32,862 nucleotides of DNA from NCBI GenBank assembly GCA_003697015.1, contig RFGL01000190.1, positions 1-32,862 of the forward strand, written 5' to 3'. Source of the stretch: Acidobacteriota bacterium (lineage in GTDB: Bacteria > Acidobacteriota > Thermoanaerobaculia > Multivoradales > J023). The notes under the pieces were generated by a model that made no database searches, was not told the origin of the DNA, and worked only from the letters and a program-made list of their open reading frames with translations. The translations under genes and the position numbers were made by a program. Positions within the stretch are counted from its first letter, which is position 1. The number at the start of each line of letters is the position of its first letter. This document shows, in pieces, positions 16,665 to 24,746 of the stretch.

Positions 16665-16761
16665 GGGCGGCGCGGGGCGGATCGCCTTCCTGAGGCGGCG
16701 GCGGCCGCTCGCCCAAGACGCGATCGGCGTCGCTGCCCGTCGCCTCGCGGCTCGCGACGGC

Positions 16762-17877
16762 CTACTCCGCGTCGAGGAAGTTGCGCCGCGCTGCGGAGAC
16801 GTCGAGCACCAGCCGCTGCTCGACGCCGCCGCGGAGGATGGTGAGGGTGACCGCGTCGTGGCCGGCCAGGTGCTTGCGCGAGTCGACCAGACACGCCGTG
16901 TGGCAGGCCTCCTGATCGCCGATCGACAGGATCAGGTCGCCGCCGAGGAGCAGCTCCTCACCGGCGATGATCGCCGGCACCTTGCCGCCGACCAGCCCGG
17001 CCTTGTCCGCCGGGCTGCCCTTGATCACCCGCTGCACCAGGAGGGCGCCGTCGCGGTCGATGTTGAGCAGCTCCCCCAGCACCTGGCGGTCGAGGAGAAT
17101 GGCGTCGAAGCCCGCCCACACCCGCTCCTCCAGCGCCAGCAGCTGCTTGGCGGTGTTGATGGCGACGGCGAATCCCAATCCCTGGGAGCCGCCGGAGGAG
17201 GTCAGGATCTGCGATGCGATGCCGATCACCCGACCGCGCAGATCGAAGAGCGGCCCGCCGCTGTTGCCCGAGTTGATGGCGGCGTCGGTCTGGATGAACT
17301 CCGCCAGGATGGTGCCGTCGTAGAGGCGGTTGAATTCGCGGAAACCGCTGATGTGGCCGACGGAGAGGGAGTTGGCCAGCCCCAGAGGATTGCCGATGGC
17401 GATGACGCTCTGGCCGACGGCGAGATGGTCTGAATCGCCGAGCACCGCATGAGGGAGGGTGACGTCCGGCTCCCGCAGCCGCAGCAGGGCGACGTCCGCT
17501 CCCGATTCGCTGAACAGGAGCTCGGCCGCCCGTCGCCGGCCGTCCTGGGTCTCGACCCAGATGCGATCCGCCGCTTCCACCACGTGGGCCGCGGTGAGGA
17601 CGTGGCATTGACGGGAGATCAGCACGCCGCTGCCCAGCACCTGGGACGGCTCGGGGCCGTGCTCGGTGATCTCGGTGCCCTCGACCAGAACCGCCACCAC
17701 CGCCGGCAGCACCCGGCGATAGAGACGCGTGATCACCGCCTCTTCGGCGGTGAGATCGGCCGGAGGCTGGCGAACCTTCGGCGCGACGTGCTCGTCCTGC
17801 GCCAGGGCGCCGGCCGCGGCGGCGAACAACGCCAGCGCCGCCATCCCGAGACGGCGCCGTGAATCGAGCTTGCGCAT
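16762..17877 (-). CDS. HtrA/DegP-like trypsin-fold serine protease with PDZ domain
   Basis: This is a 371-aa protein with an export signal (GMAALALFAAAAGALAQ). The trypsin-like triad is visible: His in VLTAAHVVEA (about 98), Asp in GADVALLRL (about 128) and Ser in INSGNSGGPLFD (about 205). The PDZ-like domain covers about residues 275-365 (VIKGSPADKAGLVGG, then LGGDLILSIGDQE). This is the design of periplasmic HtrA proteases/chaperones that degrade misfolded envelope proteins. The ORF track begins at 18156, but that extension is a shadow. The ATG at 17877 is preceded by an almost perfect ribosome site, AAAGGAGGT, 4 nt upstream. With one PDZ it fits DegS/HtrA-type rather than two-PDZ DegP. It lies downstream of the E1 gene, separated by a hairpin. 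Confidence 0.9.
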   Translation of the reverse strand: MRKLDSRRRLGMAALALFAAAAGALAQDEHVAPKVRQPPADLTAEEAVITRLYRRVLPAVVAVLVEGTEITEHGPEPSQVLGSGVLISRQCHVLTAAHVVEAADRIWVETQDGRRRAAELLFSESGADVALLRLREPDVTLPHAVLGDSDHLAVGQSVIAIGNPLGLANSLSVGHISGFREFNRLYDGTILAEFIQTDAAINSGNSGGPLFDLRGRVIGIASQILTSSGGSQGLGFAVAINTAKQLLALEERVWAGFDAILLDRQVLGELLNIDRDGALLVQRVIKGSPADKAGLVGGKVPAIIAGEELLLGGDLILSIGDQEACHTACLVDSRKHLAGHDAVTLTILRGGVEQRLVLDVSAARRNFLDAE

Positions 17878-17933
17878 GGCGACCTCCTTTCCTGCGGTCG
17901 CCGTTGCGGCCGCACCCATCCCCCCAGTACGCG

Positions 17934-17961
17934 GCGCCGGCGGCCGGCGGATGGCCGGCGC
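17934..17961. terminator. GC hairpin between the E1 and protease genes
   Basis: GCGCCGGC-(12 nt)-GCCGGCGC is a perfect 8-bp inverted repeat 22 bp beyond the E1 stop and 56 bp before the protease start. It could terminate or attenuate E1 transcripts. There is no U-tract. Confidence 0.4.
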
Positions 17962-17983
17962 TCGCAAACCTCCGGCGGTCGCC

Positions 17984-20020
17984 TCAGAAGGCGAGCACCT
18001 CCCGGGCGGCGTCGAGCACTTTGTCGCGGGTCGGCAGCAGGGCCTGCTCGAGGACCTTGGCGTAGGGGACGGGGACGTCCGGATAGGCGACGCGGCGGAT
18101 CGGCGCGTCGAGCCAGGGGAAGGCCTGATCGGCGATGCGGGCGGCGACCTCGGCACCGAAACCGCCGGTGAGCTGGTCCTCGTGCACCACCACCACCCGG
18201 CCGGTCTTCTTCGCCGACGCCAGCACCGTGGCCTCGTCGAAAGGCACCAGGGTACGCAGATCGACCACCTCCGCCGCCACCCCCTCGCCGGCCAGGACCT
18301 CGGCCGCCTCGAGGGCGGTCCAGGTGCTGGCGCCGTAGGCGATCAAGCTCAGGTCGCTGCCCGTCCGGCGCACCCGCGCCTCCCCCAATCGCCCGACCGC
18401 CTCGGCCCCGGGGAGGACCTCCTTGATCCGCCGGTAAAGGAACTTGTGCTCGCAGAAGACCACCGGATTCGGATCGCGGATCGCCGCCTTCAGCAGCAGC
18501 TTGGCGTCGGCGGCGGTGGCCGGACAAACCACCTTGAGACCGGCGACGTGGGCGAACCAACCCTCCGGATTCTGCGAGTGGAAGGGGCCGGCGCCGACCC
18601 CGCCCCCGGAGGGCAGGCGCACCACCACCGGACACGGCACCTGCCACCGGTAGTAGAGCTTGGCGATGACGTTGACCAGCTGATTGAAGCCGCAGGAGAT
18701 GAAGTCGGCGAACTGCATCTCGACCACCGGCCGGTAGCCGAGGATGGCGGCGCCGGCGGCGATGCCGAGGGTGCCCGACTCGGCGATCGGCGTGTCGCGC
18801 ACCCGCTCCGGCCAGCGCTCCCAGAAGCCGCGGGTGACGCGGAAGGCCCCCTCGAAGCGGGCGATGTCCTGGCCGAGCAGGATCACCGACGGATCGCGCT
18901 CGAGCTCCTCCTCCAAGGCCTGATGGATGGCCTCGACGTAGGTCGCCGGTTCGCCCTCCACCTCCGCCGCCGGCTCGGCGACGGGGGCGAAGACCGGCCG
19001 CCTGGCGGTGGCGACGTCGGGGCCGGGAGCCTCGAGGGCACGGCCGACGGCGTCCTCGATCAGTTCCTTCACCCGCCGGTCGAGGGCCTCGGCGAGCTCC
19101 TCCGTCAACGCCCCCTCCGCCAGCAGCCGGGCGCGGTAGGCCGGCACCGGATCGGCCGCCAGATAGGCCTCGAGCTCCGGCTTCGGCACCACCTTGAGGG
19201 AGTCGTCCCCCTCGCTGTGGCCGCGCATGCGGCCGAGCATCGCCTCGATCAGGGTCGGCCCGCGCCCGGCCCGGGCGCGGGCAACCGCCCGCGCCATCGC
19301 CGCCGCCACCGCCTCCGGGTCGTTGCCGTCGATGGTCTCGGCGGCGATGCCGTACCCGACGCCGCGGTCGGAGAGGCGCTCGGCGGCGTATTGCTCGGCG
19401 ATCGGGGTGGAGAAGGCGTAGCGGTTGTTCTCGATCACCAGGATCAGCGGCAGGCGCCAGACCGCCGCCATGTTCAGCCCTTCGTGGAAATCGCCGGTCG
19501 AGGTGCCGCCGTCGCCGATGAAGTTCAAGGCCAGGCGGTCGCCGCCCGCCTGGCGCAGGGCGAAGGCGCAGCCGGCGGCGACCGGGATCATCGCCCCCAG
19601 ATGGCTGATCATGCCGGCGTGCCGGATGCCCTCCTGCGGCGCCAGGAAGCCGTAATGAAAGGAGCGCTCGACGCCGTTCGAGAAGCCATCGGCCCGCCCC
19701 AGGAGCTGGCAGGCGAGGCGGTAGAGCAGCTCCTGCGGCGGCGGCCGGCGATCGTCTGCGGCGGCGAGGCCGAGCTCGGGAAAGGCGCGTGCCGGATCGA
19801 GGTAGACCGCCAGGATGGCACCCAGGTCGCGGTGCAGGGTACAGAGGACGTCCCCCTCTTCGAGCGCCAGCCCCGCCGGTACCGAGGTCGCCTCGGTACC
19901 GATCTGGCTGTACCACTTGGCCACCCGGCCGGTGAGCAGGAGGGAGCTGAAGCGCGAATCGAGCTCGCGCGCGAGGGTCATGAAGGCGTGGCGCAGGAGG
20001 CGCGGGCGGTGGTCGTCCAT
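17984..20020 (-). CDS. Fused E1 alpha-beta 2-oxoacid (branched-chain type) dehydrogenase
   Basis: This 678-aa protein carries both E1 subunits. Residues about 1-330 are E1 alpha, with the thiamine diphosphate motif GDGGTSTGDFHEGLN...IENN and GRMRGHSEGD. Residues about 345-678 are E1 beta, with VILLGQDIARFEGAFRVTRG, ESGTLGIAAGAAILGYRP, EMQFADFISCGFNQ and a C-terminal VVVVHEDQLTGGFGAEVAARI. It decarboxylates a 2-oxoacid and passes the acyl group to an E2 lipoyl enzyme in the cytosol. Sequence flavour suggests branched-chain 2-oxoacid rather than pyruvate, but this is not certain. No E2 or E3 gene is in the window. The ORF-track frame extends to 21022 over the neighbouring gene, but the ATG at 20020 is the natural start, with a -10-like TATGCT 9 nt ahead. 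Confidence 0.9.
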   Translation of the reverse strand: MDDHRPRLLRHAFMTLARELDSRFSSLLLTGRVAKWYSQIGTEATSVPAGLALEEGDVLCTLHRDLGAILAVYLDPARAFPELGLAAADDRRPPPQELLYRLACQLLGRADGFSNGVERSFHYGFLAPQEGIRHAGMISHLGAMIPVAAGCAFALRQAGGDRLALNFIGDGGTSTGDFHEGLNMAAVWRLPLILVIENNRYAFSTPIAEQYAAERLSDRGVGYGIAAETIDGNDPEAVAAAMARAVARARAGRGPTLIEAMLGRMRGHSEGDDSLKVVPKPELEAYLAADPVPAYRARLLAEGALTEELAEALDRRVKELIEDAVGRALEAPGPDVATARRPVFAPVAEPAAEVEGEPATYVEAIHQALEEELERDPSVILLGQDIARFEGAFRVTRGFWERWPERVRDTPIAESGTLGIAAGAAILGYRPVVEMQFADFISCGFNQLVNVIAKLYYRWQVPCPVVVRLPSGGGVGAGPFHSQNPEGWFAHVAGLKVVCPATAADAKLLLKAAIRDPNPVVFCEHKFLYRRIKEVLPGAEAVGRLGEARVRRTGSDLSLIAYGASTWTALEAAEVLAGEGVAAEVVDLRTLVPFDEATVLASAKKTGRVVVVHEDQLTGGFGAEVAARIADQAFPWLDAPIRRVAYPDVPVPYAKVLEQALLPTRDKVLDAAREVLAF

Positions 20021-20029
20021 GGCCGGCGA

Positions 20030-20035
20030 AGCATA
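20030..20035 (-). promoter_or_regulatory. -10-like TATGCT, possible leaderless start of E1
   Basis: Read on the minus strand, TATGCT is followed by 9 nt and then the ATG at 20020, with no Shine-Dalgarno sequence between. This mirrors the arrangements before 767 and 30424. Inferred. Confidence 0.35.
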
Positions 20036-20085
20036 CGTCCGCCACCGGGCGGCGGCAAGTCGGCAGGCGGGCGTTGGAGCGGCGA

Positions 20086-22269
20086 TCAGCGGCCGGCGAC
20101 CCTCAGCTCGAGCTCGACGGTCTGATCGGGGCCGAGGCTGACCGAGGTCAGGTAGGCGTCCTCGTTTCCCGCCGCCAGATTCGACACGCTGGTGCGGTTG
20201 CCGTGGAAGAGATCGTAGACGTCGGGCTCGAGGGCGGCGAGGGCGAAGAGGCCGCCGGTGGCGAGGGGGGGCAGGCCGAGGGTCCGCAGGTGGAGAACGA
20301 GGACGTCGGGGGGGATGATCACCCCCGACCGGCGCAGCAGGACCTGGACGTGCTCGCCCTCGTCCCCCTCCGCGGTCTGGAGCTTGAGCAGCAGGTTGGC
20401 CGGCGGGCTGCAGTGGAGGTGGAGCGCCTCCCCCGCCGCCGGGGCGACGACGTCGCGCACCGCCAGCGGGCAGCCGGGACCGCCGTAGAACACGCGCAAC
20501 GGACCGCCCGCCGCCGGCGCCCTGAAGCGTCCGTCCCGATCGCTGTAGACCAGGGCCAGACGCGGCGCCACCGGGCTCGCCGACTGCTGCTGAATCCACA
20601 GCCAGACCCCCGCCGCCGGCAAACCCGAGGGCAGGGTCACCTCGCCCTCGATCTGCTGGCGCCGGCGCAGGACCAGGGTCAGGGGCTGGAGCGCGCGGCC
20701 GGGCTCGATCCACAGCCGCTGCTCGTCCTCCTCGAAGCCGTCGGCCCGAGCCCGGATCTCGGCCATGCCGCTCGCCTCGCGCAAGGGAACGCGGAACCAT
20801 CCGGCCTCGTCGAGCTCGACGGCGCGTACGGTGTTGAGCCAACGCACCAGGACCCGCGCCGACGGCAGAGCCGAGCCCGCTTCGTCGACCACCCGTCCGG
20901 CGAGCTCGTTGGCGGCGAGCTGAAAATCGATCTCTTCGTCGTGCTCGATCGCGACCGATCGGTAGGCATCGCCGGCCGCCTCCTCGGTGCCGGCAAGGAG
21001 CAGATACTCGCCGGCGCGCCACAGCACCAACTCATAGGCGCCGTCGTCGTCGCAGTCGGCGACCGTCTCGTCGCCGGCGGCAGCCGCCGGCACCGCGACG
21101 ACCCGGCAATCGGCGGCCGGCTCGTCGCCGCGGACGACGTGGCCGCGGACGGTGATCGGCCGCAGGTCGACGGCGAGCTGGGTGATGGTGCCGGCGGTCA
21201 CCTCCAGGGGTTCGACGCCGCGCGCCGGCCCTTCGGCGGCGCGGAGGCGCAGGGCATAGCCGCCGGGTGGAACGACGCTGGCGTAGCAGACCCCGAGCCC
21301 GTCGGCGCGGCGCTCGAGCACGGGTTCCTCGAGGTCGGGCGCCAGCAGCTCGCAGCGCGCCCCGGCAGCCGGCACGCCCTCGACCGTCACCAGCACCTCG
21401 AAACCGCCGCCGGCCGGGAGCCGCACCTCGAAGAGCTCGAAGGTGCCGGCGGCGGCGGTGATCGAGGGCAGGCGGGTGGCGACGAAACGCGGGTGCGACG
21501 CCGCCACCGCCGCCAGCGGCGGATCGAGGCCGGAGACCACCACCAGGCCGTGACGATCGCTGCGCCCGGCGGCGATCGGACGCCGCCCGCCCGGCGACGC
21601 CGCCGCCGGGCTCGGCTCGCCGCTTGCCCCCACGCCGAAGAGCTCGACCCGGGCTCCTTCGACGGTGCCGCCGCCGGCGTCCGCGACCAGGCGCAAGACG
21701 GCCGACCAGCCATCCAATCGCCGGTACCGCAGGCGGTGGCGCGAGCCCGGCTCGGCCTCGAGCAGGCGCAGATCCGGCGCCCAGCCGCGCGCCGCCAGGG
21801 CGACGACGTAGGCCCCCGGCGGCAGGTAGACGGCGGCCTCGCCCGCCACCGTCACCCTTTCGAGGGGGCGGACCATCCGCTCGTCGCCGGCGTCGAAGAA
21901 GGACGCATCGACCGCCGTCACCCCCGAGCCCTCGAGGGAGATCTCGAGCCGCGCCTTGCGCGGCACCGTGAGGGTGCAGGTCCCCTCCTCCCCCGGCACC
22001 GGCTCGGGACTCGCCGTCACCGGGCCGTGGCGCTCGCCCTCGACGGCGTAGAGGCGCCGCAACTCCACCCGGGCGTCGCCGCCGGGGAGGAGATCGCGGC
22101 AGGCCGGCTCCTCGCCGGCGGCGCGGCAGAGGGTGAGAGGGTGGTCGATCGCCCGGCCGGCGTCGTCGACGGGCCGCAGCAGGCAGAGGGATTCGTCCGC
22201 CGCTGCGGCCGCCGCCGCGGCGAGCAAGCCGGCGGCGAGCAACGGAGCGGCGACGCGCGCTGCACTCAC
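20086..22269 (-). CDS. Exported multi-domain beta-sandwich (carboxypeptidase-regulatory-like) protein
   Basis: The 727-aa product starts with a clear signal peptide (VAAPLLAAGLLAAAAAAAADES). The rest reads as a chain of beta-sandwich modules of the carboxypeptidase-regulatory/Cna-B type: ITVRGHVVRGDEPAADCRVV, FQLAANELAGRVVDEAGSAL and IEGEVTLPSGLPAAGVWLW, each followed by strands with GxY/F turns such as PPGGYALRL. I see no catalytic motif and no membrane anchor at the C-terminus (ELELRVAGR). It is probably a periplasmic or surface structural or binding protein of unknown ligand. The ORF-track start at 22602 runs back into the upstream gene. GTG 22269, 5 nt after the upstream stop, gives the signal peptide and suggests translational coupling. 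Confidence 0.72.
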   Translation of the reverse strand: MSAARVAAPLLAAGLLAAAAAAAADESLCLLRPVDDAGRAIDHPLTLCRAAGEEPACRDLLPGGDARVELRRLYAVEGERHGPVTASPEPVPGEEGTCTLTVPRKARLEISLEGSGVTAVDASFFDAGDERMVRPLERVTVAGEAAVYLPPGAYVVALAARGWAPDLRLLEAEPGSRHRLRYRRLDGWSAVLRLVADAGGGTVEGARVELFGVGASGEPSPAAASPGGRRPIAAGRSDRHGLVVVSGLDPPLAAVAASHPRFVATRLPSITAAAGTFELFEVRLPAGGGFEVLVTVEGVPAAGARCELLAPDLEEPVLERRADGLGVCYASVVPPGGYALRLRAAEGPARGVEPLEVTAGTITQLAVDLRPITVRGHVVRGDEPAADCRVVAVPAAAAGDETVADCDDDGAYELVLWRAGEYLLLAGTEEAAGDAYRSVAIEHDEEIDFQLAANELAGRVVDEAGSALPSARVLVRWLNTVRAVELDEAGWFRVPLREASGMAEIRARADGFEEDEQRLWIEPGRALQPLTLVLRRRQQIEGEVTLPSGLPAAGVWLWIQQQSASPVAPRLALVYSDRDGRFRAPAAGGPLRVFYGGPGCPLAVRDVVAPAAGEALHLHCSPPANLLLKLQTAEGDEGEHVQVLLRRSGVIIPPDVLVLHLRTLGLPPLATGGLFALAALEPDVYDLFHGNRTSVSNLAAGNEDAYLTSVSLGPDQTVELELRVAGR

Positions 22270-22274
22270 GGCCG

Positions 22275-23375
22275 TCAGAGGCGGTCGATGCGCTGCTGAA
22301 AGTGCTTCAGCTGTTGGTCGTCGATGTCCAGGCCGCGCAGCACCTTGAGCGCCAGCTCGGCCTCGGCGCGGCGGCCCTGGGCGATGAAGTCCTCGAGGGT
22401 GGCGATGCCCTGCTCGACCGACTTCTGCCGCCGTTCCTCCGCTTCCAGCCGGTTGATCTCGTCGAACATCTCCCCCGCCCGGTCGCTGGTGGGGCACAGC
22501 TCGCCGATGGCGGCGGCGACGTCGCGCGCCGCCTGCCAGCCGTGCCGCGCCAGGTGCTGGCGGTAGACGCTCTCCATCGACTCGAGCTCGGCGGCGGTAC
22601 ACAGCTCGGCGCGGATCTCGGCCAGCCGCTTGCGCAGGAAGTCGAGGGTCACCTTGGGCACCGACAGCTCGGCCAGGGCGTCGATCTCGACCTCCGCCTC
22701 GTTGACCTGGCGCGCCGCCAGCAGCGCTTCGATGCGCTGCTTGCGTTGCTCGATCGAGGCGCCTTCCGCCCGGCTGCGTTCGGCCCGCTCGAGGTCGCGG
22801 GCGAAGGTCTCGGCAGCCATCGAGCCGGGGGCCAGCTTGCGCAGCAACGCCAGCACCCGCTTGGCCTCGCGCCAGTCGCCGGAGTCGAGGGCGTCGCGGC
22901 CGGCGGCGACTTCGGCCTCGATCTGCGACTGGAGCTCGGCCTCGCGATCGATCTCGTCGATCCAGCGCTCGTAATCCTCGCGCCGGGGATGATTCGGTAC
23001 CAGCTCGAGCAGGGTCTCGAGGGCGAGGGTGGCGAGGGACTTCTTGCGCTGTTGGATGTAGCGCTCGAGCATCTCTTCGGCCGCCCGGCGGTTGCTCTCC
23101 CGCCGCGTCTGGCGGCGCGCTTCGTGCAGCTGCTGCTGGAGCAAGGCCAGGCCGGGGGTGCCCGGCGCGCGCTCCTCGAGGGCGCTGAGCAACCGCTCGG
23201 CCTGCTCGACGTTGCCACCTTGCAGAGCCTGCTGAGCGCGCGCCAGCATGCTCTCCGGTCGCTGGCCCGGCGCCGCGTCCTCGATCTCGGTCAGCAGGCG
23301 ATGCCGCTCGGCCCGCGTCAGGTGCGTCCCAGCGGGCGCGCCATCGCCTTCCGGGTCGAATCGCAGGTTGGCCAC
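22275..23375 (-). CDS. Helical repeat protein of unknown function
   Basis: This 366-aa hydrophilic protein is almost entirely alpha-helical, with heptad-rich and TPR-like stretches: LARAQQALQGGNVEQAERLL, then LLQQQLHEARRQTRRES, and AGRDALDSGDWREAKRVLAL. It has no signal peptide or membrane segment, so it is probably a cytosolic scaffold. I do not recognise a named family. GTG 23375 is chosen because GGAAGGAG lies just before it. The ORF-track start at 23456 would add 27 residues with no ribosome site. A -10-like TACAAT lies about 80 nt upstream. It is followed after 5 nt by the exported beta-sandwich gene, so the pair forms an operon, but the link in function is unknown. Confidence 0.75.
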   Translation of the reverse strand: MANLRFDPEGDGAPAGTHLTRAERHRLLTEIEDAAPGQRPESMLARAQQALQGGNVEQAERLLSALEERAPGTPGLALLQQQLHEARRQTRRESNRRAAEEMLERYIQQRKKSLATLALETLLELVPNHPRREDYERWIDEIDREAELQSQIEAEVAAGRDALDSGDWREAKRVLALLRKLAPGSMAAETFARDLERAERSRAEGASIEQRKQRIEALLAARQVNEAEVEIDALAELSVPKVTLDFLRKRLAEIRAELCTAAELESMESVYRQHLARHGWQAARDVAAAIGELCPTSDRAGEMFDEINRLEAEERRQKSVEQGIATLEDFIAQGRRAEAELALKVLRGLDIDDQQLKHFQQRIDRL

Positions 23376-23454
23376 GTTCTCCTTCCGCGCCCTGCCGCCG
23401 TTCGGCTGCCGGCGGCCGAGGGTCGATTCGTCATGATCCCGCCCAAGCCTGCCC

Positions 23455-23460
23455 ATTGTA
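23455..23460 (-). promoter_or_regulatory. -10-like TACAAT for the helical repeat gene
   Basis: On the minus strand TACAAT is one mismatch from TATAAT and lies about 80 nt before GTG 23375 in the divergent gap. The -35 position (CCCCTT) is poor. Confidence 0.35.
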
Positions 23461-23476
23461 AGCCAGCCGCGGGCAG

Positions 23477-23510
23477 GAAGGGGGCGAAAACCCGAAGCGG
23501 GGGGCGAAAA
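23477..23510. repeat. Direct repeat of a G-rich GGGGGCGAAAA element
   Basis: GAAGGGGGCGAAAA (23477-23490) recurs as GAAGCGGGGGGCGAAAA (23494-23510), about 20 bp on, roughly two helical turns. It lies between the divergent promoters of the helical repeat gene and the VanZ-like gene, where a dimeric regulator could bind. Confidence 0.55.
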
Positions 23511-23607
23511 AGTCGCCCGCCGGTCTGCTACGCTCCGCTGGCGGCGCTGCGCGCTTGCCGCCGCGCGCGCCGCCTGCTTCCACCGTCATCGTCGCCGGAG
23601 CGAGCGC

Positions 23608-24714
23608 GTGAGGCGCTTTGGACCCGCTATCGCCCTCAGCCTGCTGATCCTCGTCACCGCCCCGGTGATGGTGCAGATCCGCCGGCTGTTCTTCGACCTC
23701 TTCCCCGGTACCGCGGCGCGCCTGCTGATGCTCGCCTTCGCCGCGCTCCTGGCCCTCGCCATGCTGTGGGCGGTGGCCCGCATCGACCGCCATCGCCCCC
23801 TGCGCTACGCCGGCCTGGTGCTGGTTCTGGGACTGCTCTGGCTGCAGACCTGGGGCTTCAGCCAGGCGGATCCGGTGGTGTCGCTGGTCGAGCGCGTGCA
23901 CGTGGTGGAGTACGGTCTGCTCGCCGTGCTGCTCTACCGCGCCTGGCGGCCGGCGGGGGGCGTCGAAGCCTGCCTGCTCGTCTTCCTCTGGGCGACCTTC
24001 GCCGGCACCGCCGACGAATGGGTGCAGTGGTTCTTCCCCCAGCGCGTCGGCGAGATCCGCGACGTCGCCATCAACGCCGCCGCCGCCGCCACCGGGGTGC
24101 TTTTCGCCCTCTGCCTGTGGCCGCCCGCCGGGCGCTGGCGGGCGACGGCGGCGGGCTGGCGACGGATCCGGCGAAGCGCCGCCCTGGTGCTGCTCAACGC
24201 CGGCTTCTTCGTCTACGCCGCCCATCTCGGCTACGAGATCTACGATCCGCAGATCGGCCGCTTCCGCTCCTGGCATACCGCCGATCAGCTGCGCGCCCTG
24301 GCCGCCGAACGCGCCGTCGCCTGGGACGTGCCTCAGCCGCCGACCGGCCGCGAGCTGTGCTGCAAGCAGGACTACTACCTCACCGAGGCGGCGCGCCATC
24401 ACCAGCACCGCAACGAGAGCTTCCGCGCCGGACTCTACGTCCTCGCCTGGCACGCCGATCAGATCCTCCAGCGCTACTACGCCCCCTACCTCGACAAACG
24501 CCAGGCGAACGGCCGCACCCCGCGCGCCCGTCCCGACATGCGGCGCGAGCTCGACCGGGCGGCGGCGCGGGCGGACCCCTCGACCTACTACAGCCCGGTG
24601 CTGCGCGACCGCATCTTCGTCCGGCCTTCCAAAGCGGTTTTTCTCGCTCTGCTGCTTCCCGCCTGCGCCGGCCTGTGGCTGCTCCCTGCGGCGCGGGACC
24701 AGCGGGGGGCCTGA
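23608..24714 (+). CDS. VanZ-like membrane protein with extra C-terminal domain
   Basis: The first 180 residues form about five membrane helices with the VanZ-like signature SLVERVHVVEYGLLAVLLYR, then ATFAGTADEWVQWFFPQRVG and EIRDVAINAAAAATG, the conserved acidic and His residues of that family. VanZ homologues are inner-membrane proteins; the founding member raises teicoplanin resistance, but most relatives have no known role. Residues about 195-345 add a long hydrophilic segment (GYEIYDPQIGRFRSWHTADQ, ELCCKQDYYLTEAARHHQHR) that I do not recognise, and a final membrane helix follows (AVFLALLLPACAGLWLLPA). Typical VanZ proteins are near 150-200 aa, so this is a fusion or insertion. GTG 23608 has GGAG 7 nt upstream. 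Confidence 0.78.
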   Translation: MRRFGPAIALSLLILVTAPVMVQIRRLFFDLFPGTAARLLMLAFAALLALAMLWAVARIDRHRPLRYAGLVLVLGLLWLQTWGFSQADPVVSLVERVHVVEYGLLAVLLYRAWRPAGGVEACLLVFLWATFAGTADEWVQWFFPQRVGEIRDVAINAAAAATGVLFALCLWPPAGRWRATAAGWRRIRRSAALVLLNAGFFVYAAHLGYEIYDPQIGRFRSWHTADQLRALAAERAVAWDVPQPPTGRELCCKQDYYLTEAARHHQHRNESFRAGLYVLAWHADQILQRYYAPYLDKRQANGRTPRARPDMRRELDRAAARADPSTYYSPVLRDRIFVRPSKAVFLALLLPACAGLWLLPAARDQRGA

Positions 24715-24724
24715 GGGGCGGGTC

Positions 24725-24746
24725 GCCGGCCGTTCAGTCGGCCGGC
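24725..24746. terminator. Bidirectional GC hairpin over the phosphatase stop codon
   Basis: GCCGGCCG-ttcagt-CGGCCGGC is a perfect 8-bp stem with a 6-nt loop. The loop contains the minus-strand stop codon of the phosphatase gene, and the stem lies 10 bp after the VanZ-like stop. Its place in a 19-bp convergent gap suits a shared terminator, though there is no U-tract. Confidence 0.5.

Noticed and set aside
17729-20125. 798-aa plus-strand ORF
   Set aside because: It is antisense to the E1 gene, low in complexity and without motifs.
20021-21022. N-terminal extension of the E1 ORF
   Set aside because: It is Arg/Gly-rich and lies within the beta-sandwich gene in another frame. E1 proteins begin near the MDDHRPRLLRHAF start.
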